A stretch of 41,697 nucleotides of DNA from contig CAZXUK010000008.1 of NCBI GenBank assembly GCA_964644045.1, forward strand, positions 1 through 41,697, read 5' to 3'. Positions 7,933-14,786 of this stretch are shown here, one piece after another. How positions within the stretch are numbered: position 1 is the first letter of the stretch; each line of letters starts with the position of its first letter. The notes beneath the pieces are model-generated. The model ran no database searches. It saw nothing but the letters and a program-made list of their open reading frames with translations, and was not told where the DNA came from. The translations under genes and the position numbers were made by a program. The stretch is from JAIOTG01 sp964644045 (GTDB lineage: Bacteria; Patescibacteriota; Patescibacteriia; Patescibacteriales; JAGXOH01).

Positions 7933-7960
7933 ATATTAGCATATTAAACAAAGAAAGCAA
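7933..7960 (-). promoter_or_regulatory. possible promoter of the sigma/DUF5667 operon
   Basis: TTGCTT (7955-7960), 16 bp, TAATAT (7933-7938) on the minus strand, about 120 nt before the sigma start. A CAGGG/CCCTG hairpin lies in the leader. A second TATAAT sits closer to the gene (near 7835-7840) without a clear -35, which could suit a sigma factor other than the housekeeping one. Confidence 0.4.
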
Positions 7961-7975
7961 GGGGGCGCCATGATA

Positions 7976-8165
7976 TGAAGAGTGAATTGTGAATCATGAA
8001 TTATGAATTATGAAGCATGGAAGCATGAATTATAAAAAGTGAATAATGAATAGCGAATTGCGAAGAAGGGATTGTTAAACAAAAAAGGCAAAGCAAGCAA
8101 CAAAGCGCAAGGCATATAACATGAAACAGATAACACATGCTTTATTATTCATTATTCATAATTCA
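7976..8165. repeat. GAATTATGAA-type low-complexity repeats
   Basis: Near 7980-8065 the sequence repeats variants of GAATTATGAA, GAAGCATG and GAATAATGAA. An inverse stretch, ATTATTCATTATTCATAATTC, lies at about 8143-8163, so the ends could pair. Nothing coding was found between 7815 and 8448, apart from the sigma promoter region and the palindrome array at 8242-8434. Confidence 0.5.
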
Positions 8166-8235
8166 AACTTAAATCCTCTTGCGTTTTTAAAAATTTTATG
8201 AGAATATGGGGTAGTAGAAAGAAAAGCTGAAATCT

Positions 8236-8264
8236 TTGTTAGTCTACAATAAAGTGGACATAAA
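8236..8264 (+). promoter_or_regulatory. possible promoter with a palindrome copy in the spacer
   Basis: TTGTTA (8236-8241), a 17-bp spacer, CATAAA (8259-8264). The degenerate palindrome copy (8242-8259) fills the spacer almost exactly, as a repressor site would. A twin TATAAT at 8399-8404 and 8407-8412 between later palindromes is an alternative start region without a good -35. Confidence 0.35.
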
Positions 8265-8434
8265 AAATTTTCAGTCCACAAAATCGTGGACAAAAAAACT
8301 TTAAAAAATTTTTTAATATAAAATTTCAGTCCACAAAATCGTGGACCGAAAAATGGTTTTGAATAAAATTTCAGTCCACAAAATCGTGGACCGAAAATTA
8401 TAATTTTATAATTTCAGTCCACAAAATCGTGGAC
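8242..8434 (+). promoter_or_regulatory. array of five palindromes GTCCACAAAATCGTGGAC, probable operators
   Basis: Four copies have an identical 18-bp core at 8274-8291, 8329-8346, 8374-8391 and 8417-8434. A degenerate fifth with the same length is at 8242-8259. Each perfect core is preceded by TTTCA, and in the last copy the arms extend to 11 bp (TTTCAGTCCAC). Start-to-start distances are 32, 55, 45 and 43 bp. Spacers are AT-rich and unrelated. The last copy ends about 10 nt before the ATG of the helix-turn-helix gene at 8449. This suits binding sites for an autoregulatory DNA-binding protein; an RNA-hairpin role in the mRNA leader is an alternative. Confidence 0.7.
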
Positions 8435-8448
8435 TGAAAAATAAAAAA

Positions 8449-8763
8449 ATGGCTAAAAAATCAACCACAAAAAAAGAAAGCCCGAAATCCGCCTCTTCTC
8501 AAGATAAAAAATCGGAGTTCAGGGTTAAAAATCCTTTGTGGCTTTCCGCTTCGCACGGAGCTGTCTTGTTGGGAGTGAAAAAAAAGACCATAAAAAGAGC
8601 CATTAAATCAAATTTGGTAAAGTATAAAATTGAAGGGAGAAAATACTTGATTGAATTTGAATCTTTGATAAAATTCGCCCATTGTAATCGCCGTCTGGAA
8701 AATAAACTTTACCAGGAAGGGATCGGGCAATACATAAAAAGCTTTAAAAATTGGTTTAAATAA
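8449..8763 (+). CDS. small helix-turn-helix DNA-binding protein
   Basis: A 104-aa protein with a Lys/Ser-rich N-terminal tail (1-28). A predicted helix-turn-helix of the excisionase/MerR kind follows at about 30-76 (WLSASHGAVLLGVKKKTIKRAIKSN, then an I-EGRKYLIEFESL wing). The C-terminus is basic and ends in SFKNWFK. No enzyme domain is seen. Five palindromes sit directly upstream, the last 10 nt from the start, so I infer that it binds them and controls its own gene. No Shine-Dalgarno sequence precedes the ATG. It is one of only two protein genes on the plus strand (with purC) and is convergent with HU. A plasmid or phage replication regulator is possible, but no other such gene is nearby. 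Confidence 0.7.
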   Translation: MAKKSTTKKESPKSASSQDKKSEFRVKNPLWLSASHGAVLLGVKKKTIKRAIKSNLVKYKIEGRKYLIEFESLIKFAHCNRRLENKLYQEGIGQYIKSFKNWFK

Positions 8764-8825
8764 ATATTAAAATTCGTACTCTTAAAAAAATATCCGCTTT
8801 GTGTCCGCTTTTTTATGCTAAAATC

Positions 8826-8852
8826 AATGCCCCGCTTTTAAGGCGGGGCATT
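8826..8852. terminator. shared hairpin between convergent HTH and HU genes
   Basis: AATGCCCCGC (8826-8835) pairs with GCGGGGCATT (8843-8852). It lies between the ends of two convergent genes. T-rich sequence follows only moderately on the minus side and hardly on the plus side, so termination strength is uncertain. Confidence 0.55.
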
Positions 8853-8888
8853 GGCTAACCTCTGATGAAAAAATAAAAACTCTCACTT

Positions 8889-9170
8889 TTATGAAACCGC
8901 ATCCTTGGCAGACTTGGAAAGTTTGAATTTAACCACGGTTTTGGCGGGAATATCAATCTCTTCTCCGGTGGCCGGATTTCTTCCTTTGCGAGCTTTACGA
9001 TGAGCTTTTACCATTTTGCCAAATCCCGGTAAAGCGAATTCACCGTTTTCTTTTACTTCTTTGTAGGCCATTTCAGTTAACTCGTCAAAAAGATTGCCCA
9101 CATCTTTTTTGCTTAGGCCGGTTTTCTCGGCCAAAGCATTGATCATTTGAGCTTTGGTCATTTTTGCCAT
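8889..9170 (-). CDS. hup: HU-family DNA-binding protein
   Basis: This 93-aa protein matches HU/IHF along its whole length. The N-terminal helices (MTKAQMINALAEKTGLSKKDV) form the dimer core. GFGKMVKAHRKARKGRNPATGEEI (about 49-72) contains the DNA-binding arm with its conserved RNPxTG; the intercalating proline is in this arm. HU bends and compacts chromosomal DNA. It is a single gene with its own promoter about 140 nt upstream and a hairpin after the stop. Length is normal for the family, and no second HU or IHF gene is in the window. Confidence 0.95.
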   Translation of the reverse strand: MAKMTKAQMINALAEKTGLSKKDVGNLFDELTEMAYKEVKENGEFALPGFGKMVKAHRKARKGRNPATGEEIDIPAKTVVKFKLSKSAKDAVS

Positions 9171-9312
9171 AGCTTTTTTAAAAATCCTTGCTTGTTTTTT
9201 TCAAAACAAGAATTTTTTTAATAATTATTAATAATTATAAATAGTTTTCAAGTAGTCCGCATAAATCGCATAAATTTCGCGAACTAAGAAACTTTTTAAT
9301 CCCTGTATTAAT

Positions 9313-9341
9313 ATTATACACCCTTTTTTAAAAAAACACAA
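9313..9341 (-). promoter_or_regulatory. promoter of HU gene
   Basis: TTGTGT (9336-9341), 17 bp, TATAAT (9313-9318) on the minus strand. This gives an untranslated leader of about 135 nt, very AT-rich, with an inverted repeat CTTG-TTTTTTT-CAAAACAAG near the gene. Confidence 0.6.
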
Positions 9342-9507
9342 TAATAACGGGCTATAAAAATAAATTTAAAAAAATATATAAAAATTTAAAAAAGACTTGG
9401 ACAAATAGATGGTTTTACAGCCCACCCCTTGAATTTAATCCTTGATTTTTTTAAAAAAACATGATAAGGAAAAAAGAATATTTTTCGTTCTTTAAAATTT
9501 AAAAAAT

Positions 9508-9514
9508 AAGGAGG
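9508..9514 (+). promoter_or_regulatory. perfect Shine-Dalgarno of purC
   Basis: AAGGAGG ends 4 nt before the purC ATG. It is the only full-strength ribosome binding site seen in front of a gene in this window; the ribosomal protein genes have plain AT-rich leaders. It fixes the purC start and hints at a different origin. Confidence 0.8.
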
Positions 9515-9518
9515 AACA

Positions 9519-10523
9519 ATGTTAATTCCCAAAGGTGTTCAAGAAAATGAAATAAAACAAGACTTGGAAAAAAAAGGGATTAAAAGGATAAAGCAGGGAG
9601 GAAACTGGGATGCCTATGATCTGGGCGACAGGATATTGTTAATTGCCTCGGATCGGATCAATTTCTCCGGATTTGTACTAAATGATACGATCCCCCATAA
9701 AGGGGAGATTATGACCGCGCTGACGCATTTTTGGTGTGCCTATGTTCTTAAAACTTTTCCTCATCCCCTGCTTTGGTCACAAGACAGCCCCGGCAAAAAC
9801 GCGGCCCGGGATCTAAAAAAAGAATTACCGAAAATTCCCCTAAACAAATCCCTGGTGGTTAAAAAAATAAATTTTCTTCCTTACAAATTCATTTTTTATC
9901 ATCACCTGGGGGAAGAAATCTATGAGGAATATATCCGAACCGGCTGGGCCGGAGACCAGAACTTTCCGCCCGATTTTCCCAAATGGAGCAAACTGGGCAA
10001 ACCGGTGGCCAAAATTTATCTCAAAAACGAAACAGGTAAAGAAATCACCGCCTCAGAGTTTAAAGACAAATACGGCTGGAAAGGAGAGAATTGGCTGGAG
10101 ATGTGCCGAGGCGCTTATCAACTTGCCTACAAACAAGCGGAGAGATCGGGTCTCCTGATCCTTAAAACCGAACTTAAAGGAGACCTATCTTCTTGGACGG
10201 GCGAATTTCTGACTCCGGAAAGCTCTTGTTTCTGCACTTTCTCCCGCTGGTGTAGAATTATGAAAGAAGGGAAAGATATTCCAGATGATGATAAGCTCAA
10301 AGACTGGGCCGAAAAAATAGCCACACCCTTTCCGGGAGAAAAAGATGAAAACCTGGCGGGTCTCCACAATCTGGATCCCCGAAATAAGGAACATCTAAAC
10401 TGGGTGCACGGCCTCAAACTCCCGCCCGGAGACATCAATCTCAGGGCGGAAAAATCTCTGAAAATCTTTGAGCTCTTAACCGGTTTCCACCTGAGAGAGT
10501 ATCAAAAAAAACATTTGTTATAA
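9519..10523 (+). CDS. purC: SAICAR synthetase-like protein (PurC), divergent
   Basis: The 334-aa protein resembles phosphoribosylaminoimidazole-succinocarboxamide synthase, which joins aspartate to CAIR in purine synthesis using ATP. Recognisable blocks are SDRINFSGF (44-52, equal to the family SDRxSAFD), IPHKGEI (58-64, the KG motif) and EFLTPESS (229-236, equal to the ExxTPDSSR region). The family DTKxEFG block is degraded here to LKTELKGD (215-222), and the Arg after SS is a Cys. It is longer than bacterial PurC (about 240 aa), nearer to eukaryotic or archaeal lengths. It stands alone with a perfect ribosome binding site and its own terminator; no other purine gene is in the window. Family membership is likely, but unchanged activity is not certain. 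Transfer from elsewhere is plausible. Confidence 0.75.
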   Translation: MLIPKGVQENEIKQDLEKKGIKRIKQGGNWDAYDLGDRILLIASDRINFSGFVLNDTIPHKGEIMTALTHFWCAYVLKTFPHPLLWSQDSPGKNAARDLKKELPKIPLNKSLVVKKINFLPYKFIFYHHLGEEIYEEYIRTGWAGDQNFPPDFPKWSKLGKPVAKIYLKNETGKEITASEFKDKYGWKGENWLEMCRGAYQLAYKQAERSGLLILKTELKGDLSSWTGEFLTPESSCFCTFSRWCRIMKEGKDIPDDDKLKDWAEKIATPFPGEKDENLAGLHNLDPRNKEHLNWVHGLKLPPGDINLRAEKSLKIFELLTGFHLREYQKKHLL

Positions 10524-10529
10524 AAAAAT

Positions 10530-10565
10530 ATCCGCCACCAAGCTAAAAGCCGGTGGCGGATTTTT
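10530..10565. terminator. bidirectional terminator between purC and the MBL gene
   Basis: ATCCGCCACC (10530-10539) pairs perfectly with GGTGGCGGAT (10552-10561). Runs of T follow on both strands. It serves the convergent ends of purC and the MBL hydrolase gene. Confidence 0.88.
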
Positions 10566-10583
10566 ATTTTTTCTTTTTAAGTT

Positions 10584-11219
10584 TTATAAATTGATTATTC
10601 TGCCCGCTCCCCCTTCCACATACTTTTGCGGATAAGTTTTTTTCAATTCTTCTTTTTTCTGAGTACAATGAGTGGGGCAGACAAAAGCTAAATCCTGGAA
10701 CAATTCAAAATTGGAAAAGTCATGTAGCCCGCCGACAATTCCGTAAATATTCCCGAATTTACGAGCCGCGTTTAAGATAATATCCATATGTGGATGGGCG
10801 CAACCGGTTACCAGAACCACTCCCCGGACGGTTATAAGACCCAAAACTTGCTCTATACCATCCAATTCTCCGGTAGAGAACATATTTTTATGTATTTTCG
10901 TGGGTCCGGTAACAACCGTGGCCCTATTTTCCAACTCTTGAAAAGATGGGGGTATAAAAACTTTAATTTTACTATTAATTCTCAAAAGCTCGTCCAGACC
11001 CCCGGTGTGGTCTGTGTGGGCGTGAGAAATAAAAATCTCATCAACAGACTTGGGATCAATCCCCAGCTCTTCCATATTATTAAGCAAAATCATACCCCCG
11101 CGGCCGGTATCGAATAAAATATTGGGGTTATTTTCAGATTCAATCAAGGCGGAAAAGCCGTGATCCGCCTCTAAACCGTCCTTAAAAGCGGTGTTGTCAT
11201 AAATAATAGTAATTTTCAT
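10584..11219 (-). CDS. MBL-fold metallo-hydrolase
   Basis: A 211-aa metallo-beta-lactamase-fold protein. The metal motif HxHxDH is at 66-71 (SHAHTDHTGG). Further ligands are probably His142 (TGCAHP) and His166 (GGLHDF). A DTG sits at 37-39. The TGCAHP and GGLH blocks place it near the family annotated as 7,8-dihydropterin-6-yl-methyl-beta-ribofuranosylaminobenzene 5-phosphate synthase-like hydrolases. It is shorter than the usual 250-280 aa, with a compact middle around 95-125. The substrate is unknown. The small Cys protein is encoded 6 nt upstream on the same strand, so the two probably share a transcript. Confidence 0.85.
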   Translation of the reverse strand: MKITIIYDNTAFKDGLEADHGFSALIESENNPNILFDTGRGGMILLNNMEELGIDPKSVDEIFISHAHTDHTGGLDELLRINSKIKVFIPPSFQELENRATVVTGPTKIHKNMFSTGELDGIEQVLGLITVRGVVLVTGCAHPHMDIILNAARKFGNIYGIVGGLHDFSNFELFQDLAFVCPTHCTQKKEELKKTYPQKYVEGGAGRIINL

Positions 11220-11225
11220 AAAAAA

Positions 11226-11420
11226 TTAGGAAAATTTTTTAATAGTTCCATCCGGCATTTTATTGTCCGAATGGGGAACTCCTTTCTTTTCATCTTGATA
11301 ACGGGCGCATTTTTTCCAACTATTTTGAGTTTGGCAAAATTCCCCCGACCATTTTAAGCTAATTTTGCCCTCTCTTTCCAACCTTCGCAAAGGACAAACC
11401 TTAAAATATTCACAAGACAT
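11226..11420 (-). CDS. small four-cysteine conserved protein
   Basis: This 64-aa protein has four Cys at 3, 9, 29 and 38 in a C-x5-C...C-x8-C arrangement, with a basic LRRLEREGK stretch and a HSDNKMPDGT tail. The spacing suggests a metal site or iron-sulfur cluster. I recall similar short proteins in anaerobes and archaea but cannot name a family or a function. It lies 6 nt before the MBL hydrolase gene, so it may be a partner. No signal peptide or membrane segment is present. Confidence 0.65.
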   Translation of the reverse strand: MSCEYFKVCPLRRLEREGKISLKWSGEFCQTQNSWKKCARYQDEKKGVPHSDNKMPDGTIKKFS

Positions 11421-11538
11421 AAAATATAGATTTAAATATCTATTTTTTACATTATATCATTATTTTTTAAAAAAAGAAAAGGGTGCTTTTGGGTAAGTTG
11501 CATTCAGCGTCGCTCAGATGCCTGGTATTTTTAATTAG

Positions 11539-11609
11539 CACGGGTGGAGGGAATCGAACCCCCAGTTCGGGTTTTGGAGACCCGTGGTTTACCATTAACC
11601 GACACCCGC
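11539..11609 (-). tRNA. trnW: tRNA-Trp (CCA)
   Basis: All arms fold. The acceptor is GCGGGTG/CACCCGT with a G-U end pair. The D arm is GGTT/AACC. The anticodon stem CGGGT/ACCCG holds loop CTCCAAA, giving anticodon CCA. The T arm has loop TTCGATT. The discriminator is G73, normal for Trp, and no CCA end is encoded. It is 71 nt long. A partial second copy lies 186 bp upstream in the same transcript direction. Confidence 0.93.
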
Positions 11610-11721
11610 AATTTATTTTAAACTTAATCTCTTTAGCAGTGCTATATAAGAGGTGCTTCCAATATAAAAACCTTTGTCCTTACTACTTTTTAATAAATAA
11701 ACATAATACATGTTCGAATAC

Positions 11722-11795
11722 AAGGGAGGGAATCGCCCCGCCCTTCGCGAAGGGCGGGGTTGGAGACCCGTGGTTTACCATTAACCGACACCCGC
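11722..11795 (-). pseudogene. broken tRNA-Trp copy with a palindrome in place of the anticodon/T-arm half
   Basis: Positions 11761-11797 match 37 nt of the intact tRNA-Trp (11575-11611) exactly: acceptor 5-prime strand, D arm and anticodon stem up to CCA. Then a 24-bp perfect palindrome (11736-11759) replaces the rest of the anticodon stem, the variable region and the T-stem 5-prime strand. A trace of the T arm (GGGAGGGAATCG on the plus strand) follows, and the acceptor 3-prime strand is lost. It cannot form a cloverleaf. Confidence 0.8.
11736..11759. repeat. 24-bp perfect GC palindrome
   Basis: CCCCGCCCTTCG followed by its mirror. It shares its centre and arm character with 1011-1032, and the arms resemble the hairpin at 37683-37708. 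It interrupts the duplicated tRNA-Trp. Confidence 0.8.
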
Positions 11796-11842
11796 AAATC
11801 TCACATTTAATTTTAAAGACGCAGAAATTGCGCCTTTAAAAT

Positions 11843-11870
11843 ATTATAATATTTCTAATTTTTTTGACAA
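11843..11870 (-). promoter_or_regulatory. promoter of the tRNA-Trp locus
   Basis: TTGTCA (11865-11870), 16 bp, TATAAT (11843-11848) on the minus strand, just past the end of the permease gene. The transcript would start near 11836, form a small hairpin (11812-11835), pass through the broken tRNA copy and reach the intact tRNA-Trp. Confidence 0.65.
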
Positions 11871-11881
11871 GTCTAAGGGGT

Positions 11882-12934
11882 TTATTCGGACTGTTTTTCC
11901 CCTTCCAAAACATCTCGATACTCAAATTCATAAATATGAAGTATGGTTATAGCCAAGGAAATGATTAAAGGCCCGATTATAACTCCCCAGAAACCGAATA
12001 AAGCGATTCCTCCCAAAATGGAAAAAATTATAAAAAGCGGGTGGGCTCCGGATTTACCCCTGATCAGATAAGCTCTGATTATGTTGTCGATAAAACTAAC
12101 CAAAATGGCTCCCCATAAAATTATAAAAATTCCCTGCCAAACATCCCCGACTAAAAGCAAATAAACCCCCACCGGAAACCACACTATTCCGGAACCGATA
12201 TAAGGAATTAAAGAAAAGAAAGCCACTAAAATGGATAATAAAAAGGCGGGGATACCCACGATAAAAAACCCTAAGCCGGCTATCACTCCCTGGGCTATAG
12301 CAGTTACAAAAGTGGCCACTACTGTGGAGTAGCTAACTTCCCTGAATTTTTTAAATATTTCCTGATTATGTTGTCTGGGCAAAGGAAACCAATCCATGAT
12401 CCGACTGGCCATCCTCTCTCCGTCCAGAAAGAAAAAAAACATTATAAAAACAATCGCTATCAAAGAAATTATAAAATTGGTAGTTCCCGTAATAAATGTG
12501 GTGGCCGCGGACATTAAAACATTGCTTACCCTTTTAGCCAGATCAACCACAAAAGATTTGATATTATCTCCGCTTATCCCCAGAAAATTCTCCGCTCTTT
12601 CCAAATAATTGTTCCCCACCACTTCTTTCAAGCCGTTGTTATCAACAAACTCGGCCACGCTCTGATAAGCGGAAATTGACTTTTGGGCGGAAAAAATAAG
12701 CAAATTAATGATGGGAATAATAACTATTAAAACGATCAAAAGGCACATGACCAAAGAAGCGAATCTTTTGCCCACTTTATCCCTGAGCCATTTATAAGGT
12801 CGATAAAAAATGGAAGTAAGAATAGCCGCCACCAAAAATTCCACCAAAAAGGGCTTAAAAACCACATAACAACCCCCTATTACCGCTATTAATAAAAACA
12901 ATAAAAAGGTCTTACTGATAATATCTTTCTTCAT
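11882..12934 (-). CDS. AI-2E family transporter-like permease
   Basis: A 350-aa integral membrane protein with about eight hydrophobic helices, in the layout of the PerM/YdiK/TqsA group. There is an N-terminal pair (about 9-45), one at 60-85, a long soluble loop (about 85-140), then a cluster at about 140-345 with a conserved IPYIGSGIVWFP stretch and a helix ending in GFWGVIIGPLI. Family members include an exporter of autoinducer-2 and transporters with sodium- or proton-linked roles, so the substrate is unknown. It starts 4 nt after the lipoprotein gene, forming a two-gene unit. No truncation is seen. Confidence 0.82.
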   Translation of the reverse strand: MKKDIISKTFLLFLLIAVIGGCYVVFKPFLVEFLVAAILTSIFYRPYKWLRDKVGKRFASLVMCLLIVLIVIIPIINLLIFSAQKSISAYQSVAEFVDNNGLKEVVGNNYLERAENFLGISGDNIKSFVVDLAKRVSNVLMSAATTFITGTTNFIISLIAIVFIMFFFFLDGERMASRIMDWFPLPRQHNQEIFKKFREVSYSTVVATFVTAIAQGVIAGLGFFIVGIPAFLLSILVAFFSLIPYIGSGIVWFPVGVYLLLVGDVWQGIFIILWGAILVSFIDNIIRAYLIRGKSGAHPLFIIFSILGGIALFGFWGVIIGPLIISLAITILHIYEFEYRDVLEGEKQSE

Positions 12935-12938
12935 AAAA

Positions 12939-13391
12939 TTATTTATTTAATATATTAGGGTATCTTTGCAAAATATACTCATAACGCCCTATCTTCTCCC
13001 CGGTTTCCGGATCCACCAAAGGGGTGCCATGGGGATAATAAACCCCCTGGGAATCTCCGTATTTGTTCAATCCTTTTTCCTCCAGCCAAGCATCTATTTT
13101 TTCCTTCTCCTCGGGACTTAACTCTTTTGCCTTCTCTTTAGGGCTTGACTCTTCCGCCCGATCGCTCTCCCCGCCTTCTTTTTTCTTTTTTTGAAAAAAA
13201 TCCATAACCGAATCTTTTTCTTCTTTATTAAAATTATTAAACTCCTCTCCCAAGCCCCGATTTAAGTCCCGGAGCTTATCCTTGATAGCTCCCCCGGCTT
13301 CTTGGGGGCTGCAACCGCTTAACAAAAAAAGAGAGGTTATCAAAAAAAAGAGGGGAAGAAATCCGAATTTGTTTTTTGATAATTTGGGCAC
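12939..13391 (-). CDS. small lipoprotein with acidic linker
   Basis: A 150-aa protein starting with GTG at 13391. It has a signal with lipobox LSGC (Cys about 27), predicting a lipid-anchored external protein. A Lys/Glu-rich linker follows (about 50-95), then a compact C-terminal domain (about 96-150): IDAWLEEKGLNKYGDSQG, then YYPHGTPLVDPETGEKIGRY and EYILQRYP. I recognise this C-terminal layout as recurrent in CPR proteins but know no function. The gene lies 4 nt before the AI-2E-type permease and 25 nt after rpmG. Confidence 0.7.
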   Translation of the reverse strand: MPKLSKNKFGFLPLFFLITSLFLLSGCSPQEAGGAIKDKLRDLNRGLGEEFNNFNKEEKDSVMDFFQKKKKEGGESDRAEESSPKEKAKELSPEEKEKIDAWLEEKGLNKYGDSQGVYYPHGTPLVDPETGEKIGRYEYILQRYPNILNK

Positions 13392-13416
13392 GGACTAAAT
13401 TAATTATTAATAAAAA

Positions 13417-13572
13417 TTATTTGGTTTCTTTGTGAATGGTGTGTTTTCCGCAGGCGGGACAAAATTTTTTCAATTCTAACCTGTCTCTGATGTTTCTTTT
13501 GTTTTTCCGGGAATGATAATTTATTTTTTTACACTCTGTGCATTCCAATTTTATTAAATTGTCTTGAGACAT
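13417..13572 (-). CDS. rpmG: 50S ribosomal protein L33
   Basis: This 51-aa frame has ATG at 13570-13572 and TAA at 13417-13419. The protein begins MSQDNLIKLECTECKK and contains two CxxC pairs (Cys11, 14, 38, 41) forming the zinc ribbon of the C-plus type of L33. Basic residues fill the middle. Length matches L33 (about 50 aa). It is not in the main ribosomal cluster, as in most bacteria. A repeat element separates it from mutM. Confidence 0.9.
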   Translation of the reverse strand: MSQDNLIKLECTECKKINYHSRKNKRNIRDRLELKKFCPACGKHTIHKETK

Positions 13573-13709
13573 AAACTCATATTACAGCCAAGCTTTCCGA
13601 AAATCCGCTCCTGTTCGGAAAATTTGTCGCTGAAAAATCTTATTTTTTATCTATTTTTATAATAATTTAATCAAACTAAAAAGTCAACAAAGGTAAAATA
13701 AGTGAAAGC

Positions 13710-13824
13710 AAACCCCACCTAACCTCCCCTTGGAAAGGGGAGGAACTTCCGGTCTTTCTCCCTCCTTTTCAAGAATACCGGTTTCTTTCTCCCCCTTTTT
13801 AAGGGGGAGATCAAGAGGGGGTTT
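13710..13824. repeat. dispersed palindromic element, reverse copy
   Basis: AAACCCCACCTAACC starts it and GATCAAGAGGGGGTTT ends it, the exact reverse order of 5718-5921. It has one diverged internal unit instead of four. Flanks carry GTAAAATAAGTGAAA tracts (13690-13709 and 13831-13880), also reversed relative to the other copy, as if element and tract travel as a unit. No gene lies in 13573-13914. Confidence 0.8.
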
Positions 13825-13914
13825 GGTGGACAGGAAGAAAAAATAAAATAGGTAAAATAGGTAAAATAATTGAAATAAGTGCGCAAAAAACAAAAAATCC
13901 ACTTTGCTTTTTGC

Positions 13915-14781
13915 TTACTTTTGGCATTTGGGGCAATAATGAGTCCCTCGGTTTACTAAAACAACCTTTTTTATTCTGCCCGAACATTCGGGGCATTTTT
14001 CTCCTTCTTGGCCGTAAACTTTCAAAAAAGTCTCGAAATTCCCTCTTTTTCCTTTGCCGTCCCGATAATTACTGAAAGTTGTTCCTCTGAATTTAACGGC
14101 CTTTTTAATGATATTTCGGGCCGAAACCGCCAATCTTCCGATCTCTTCCGAAGTCAAACCCGCGACAGAACGACAAGGATCTAATCCGGCCTCGAATAAA
14201 ATTTCGTCCGCATAAATATTCCCTATGCCGGAAATTATCTTTTGGTTTAACAGGGCCGATTTTAAGCTAATTTTTCTGTTCTTTAAAACTTTTTCCAGCT
14301 CCTCGGGCTTAATTTTTTCTTTTAAGGGTTCGGGTCCGAGCCGGGAAACCGCTTCCTCTTTTTGTTTTGCTCCCGCTAACTTCACATAACCAAACCTCCT
14401 GATGTCATTAAAAAACAATTTACCGCCGTTTTGAAAATAAAAAATAAAACGGGTATATTTATTGGGCAAATCCCCGCCTATTTTATCCTGAAAATCGCCT
14501 TCTTTTTTAAAAGAATGGCCACCGCCAATCAAAGTATTCGGGGAAGAAAAAATCAGCTGTCCGGTCATTTTCAAATGGATCAAAAGAAAACAACTGTTTT
14601 CCATTTCAAAAATAAGTAATTTTCCCGCCCTGTCCACACAAGAGATAGAGACTCCTTTTAGTTTTTCCTTATCTCCCCTAAAAACCTTTTTATCTCGTAT
14701 TTCCGCTTTGGCTATTTCAAGGCCCGAAATCAACTTATCCAAATCCCGCCTAATTGTCTCCACTTCGGGGAGTTCCGGCAT
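13915..14781 (-). CDS. mutM: formamidopyrimidine-DNA glycosylase
   Basis: A 288-aa Fpg/MutM that removes 8-oxoguanine and opened purines and cuts the strand. The mature start PELPEVET gives catalytic Pro2 and Glu3. The central ALLNQKIISGIGNIYADEILF block contains the helix-two-turns-helix. The C-terminal zinc finger has Cys263, 266, 283 and 286 with Arg278 in the finger. All key residues are present; length is slightly above the 270 norm because of a short insert around 85-105. A possible 35-codon gene ends 5 nt upstream. The gene ends near the repeat element at 13710-13824 without a clear terminator. Confidence 0.96.
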   Translation of the reverse strand: MPELPEVETIRRDLDKLISGLEIAKAEIRDKKVFRGDKEKLKGVSISCVDRAGKLLIFEMENSCFLLIHLKMTGQLIFSSPNTLIGGGHSFKKEGDFQDKIGGDLPNKYTRFIFYFQNGGKLFFNDIRRFGYVKLAGAKQKEEAVSRLGPEPLKEKIKPEELEKVLKNRKISLKSALLNQKIISGIGNIYADEILFEAGLDPCRSVAGLTSEEIGRLAVSARNIIKKAVKFRGTTFSNYRDGKGKRGNFETFLKVYGQEGEKCPECSGRIKKVVLVNRGTHYCPKCQK

Positions 14782-14786
14782 AAAAA

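Noticed and set aside
8242..8434. CRISPR array
   Set aside because: Repeats are short perfect palindromes with unequal AT-rich spacers of 14-37 bp, only five copies, and no cas genes are near. They fit operators better.
11722..11795. Second working tRNA-Trp gene
   Set aside because: The T arm and the 3-prime acceptor strand are missing, so it cannot fold or be charged.
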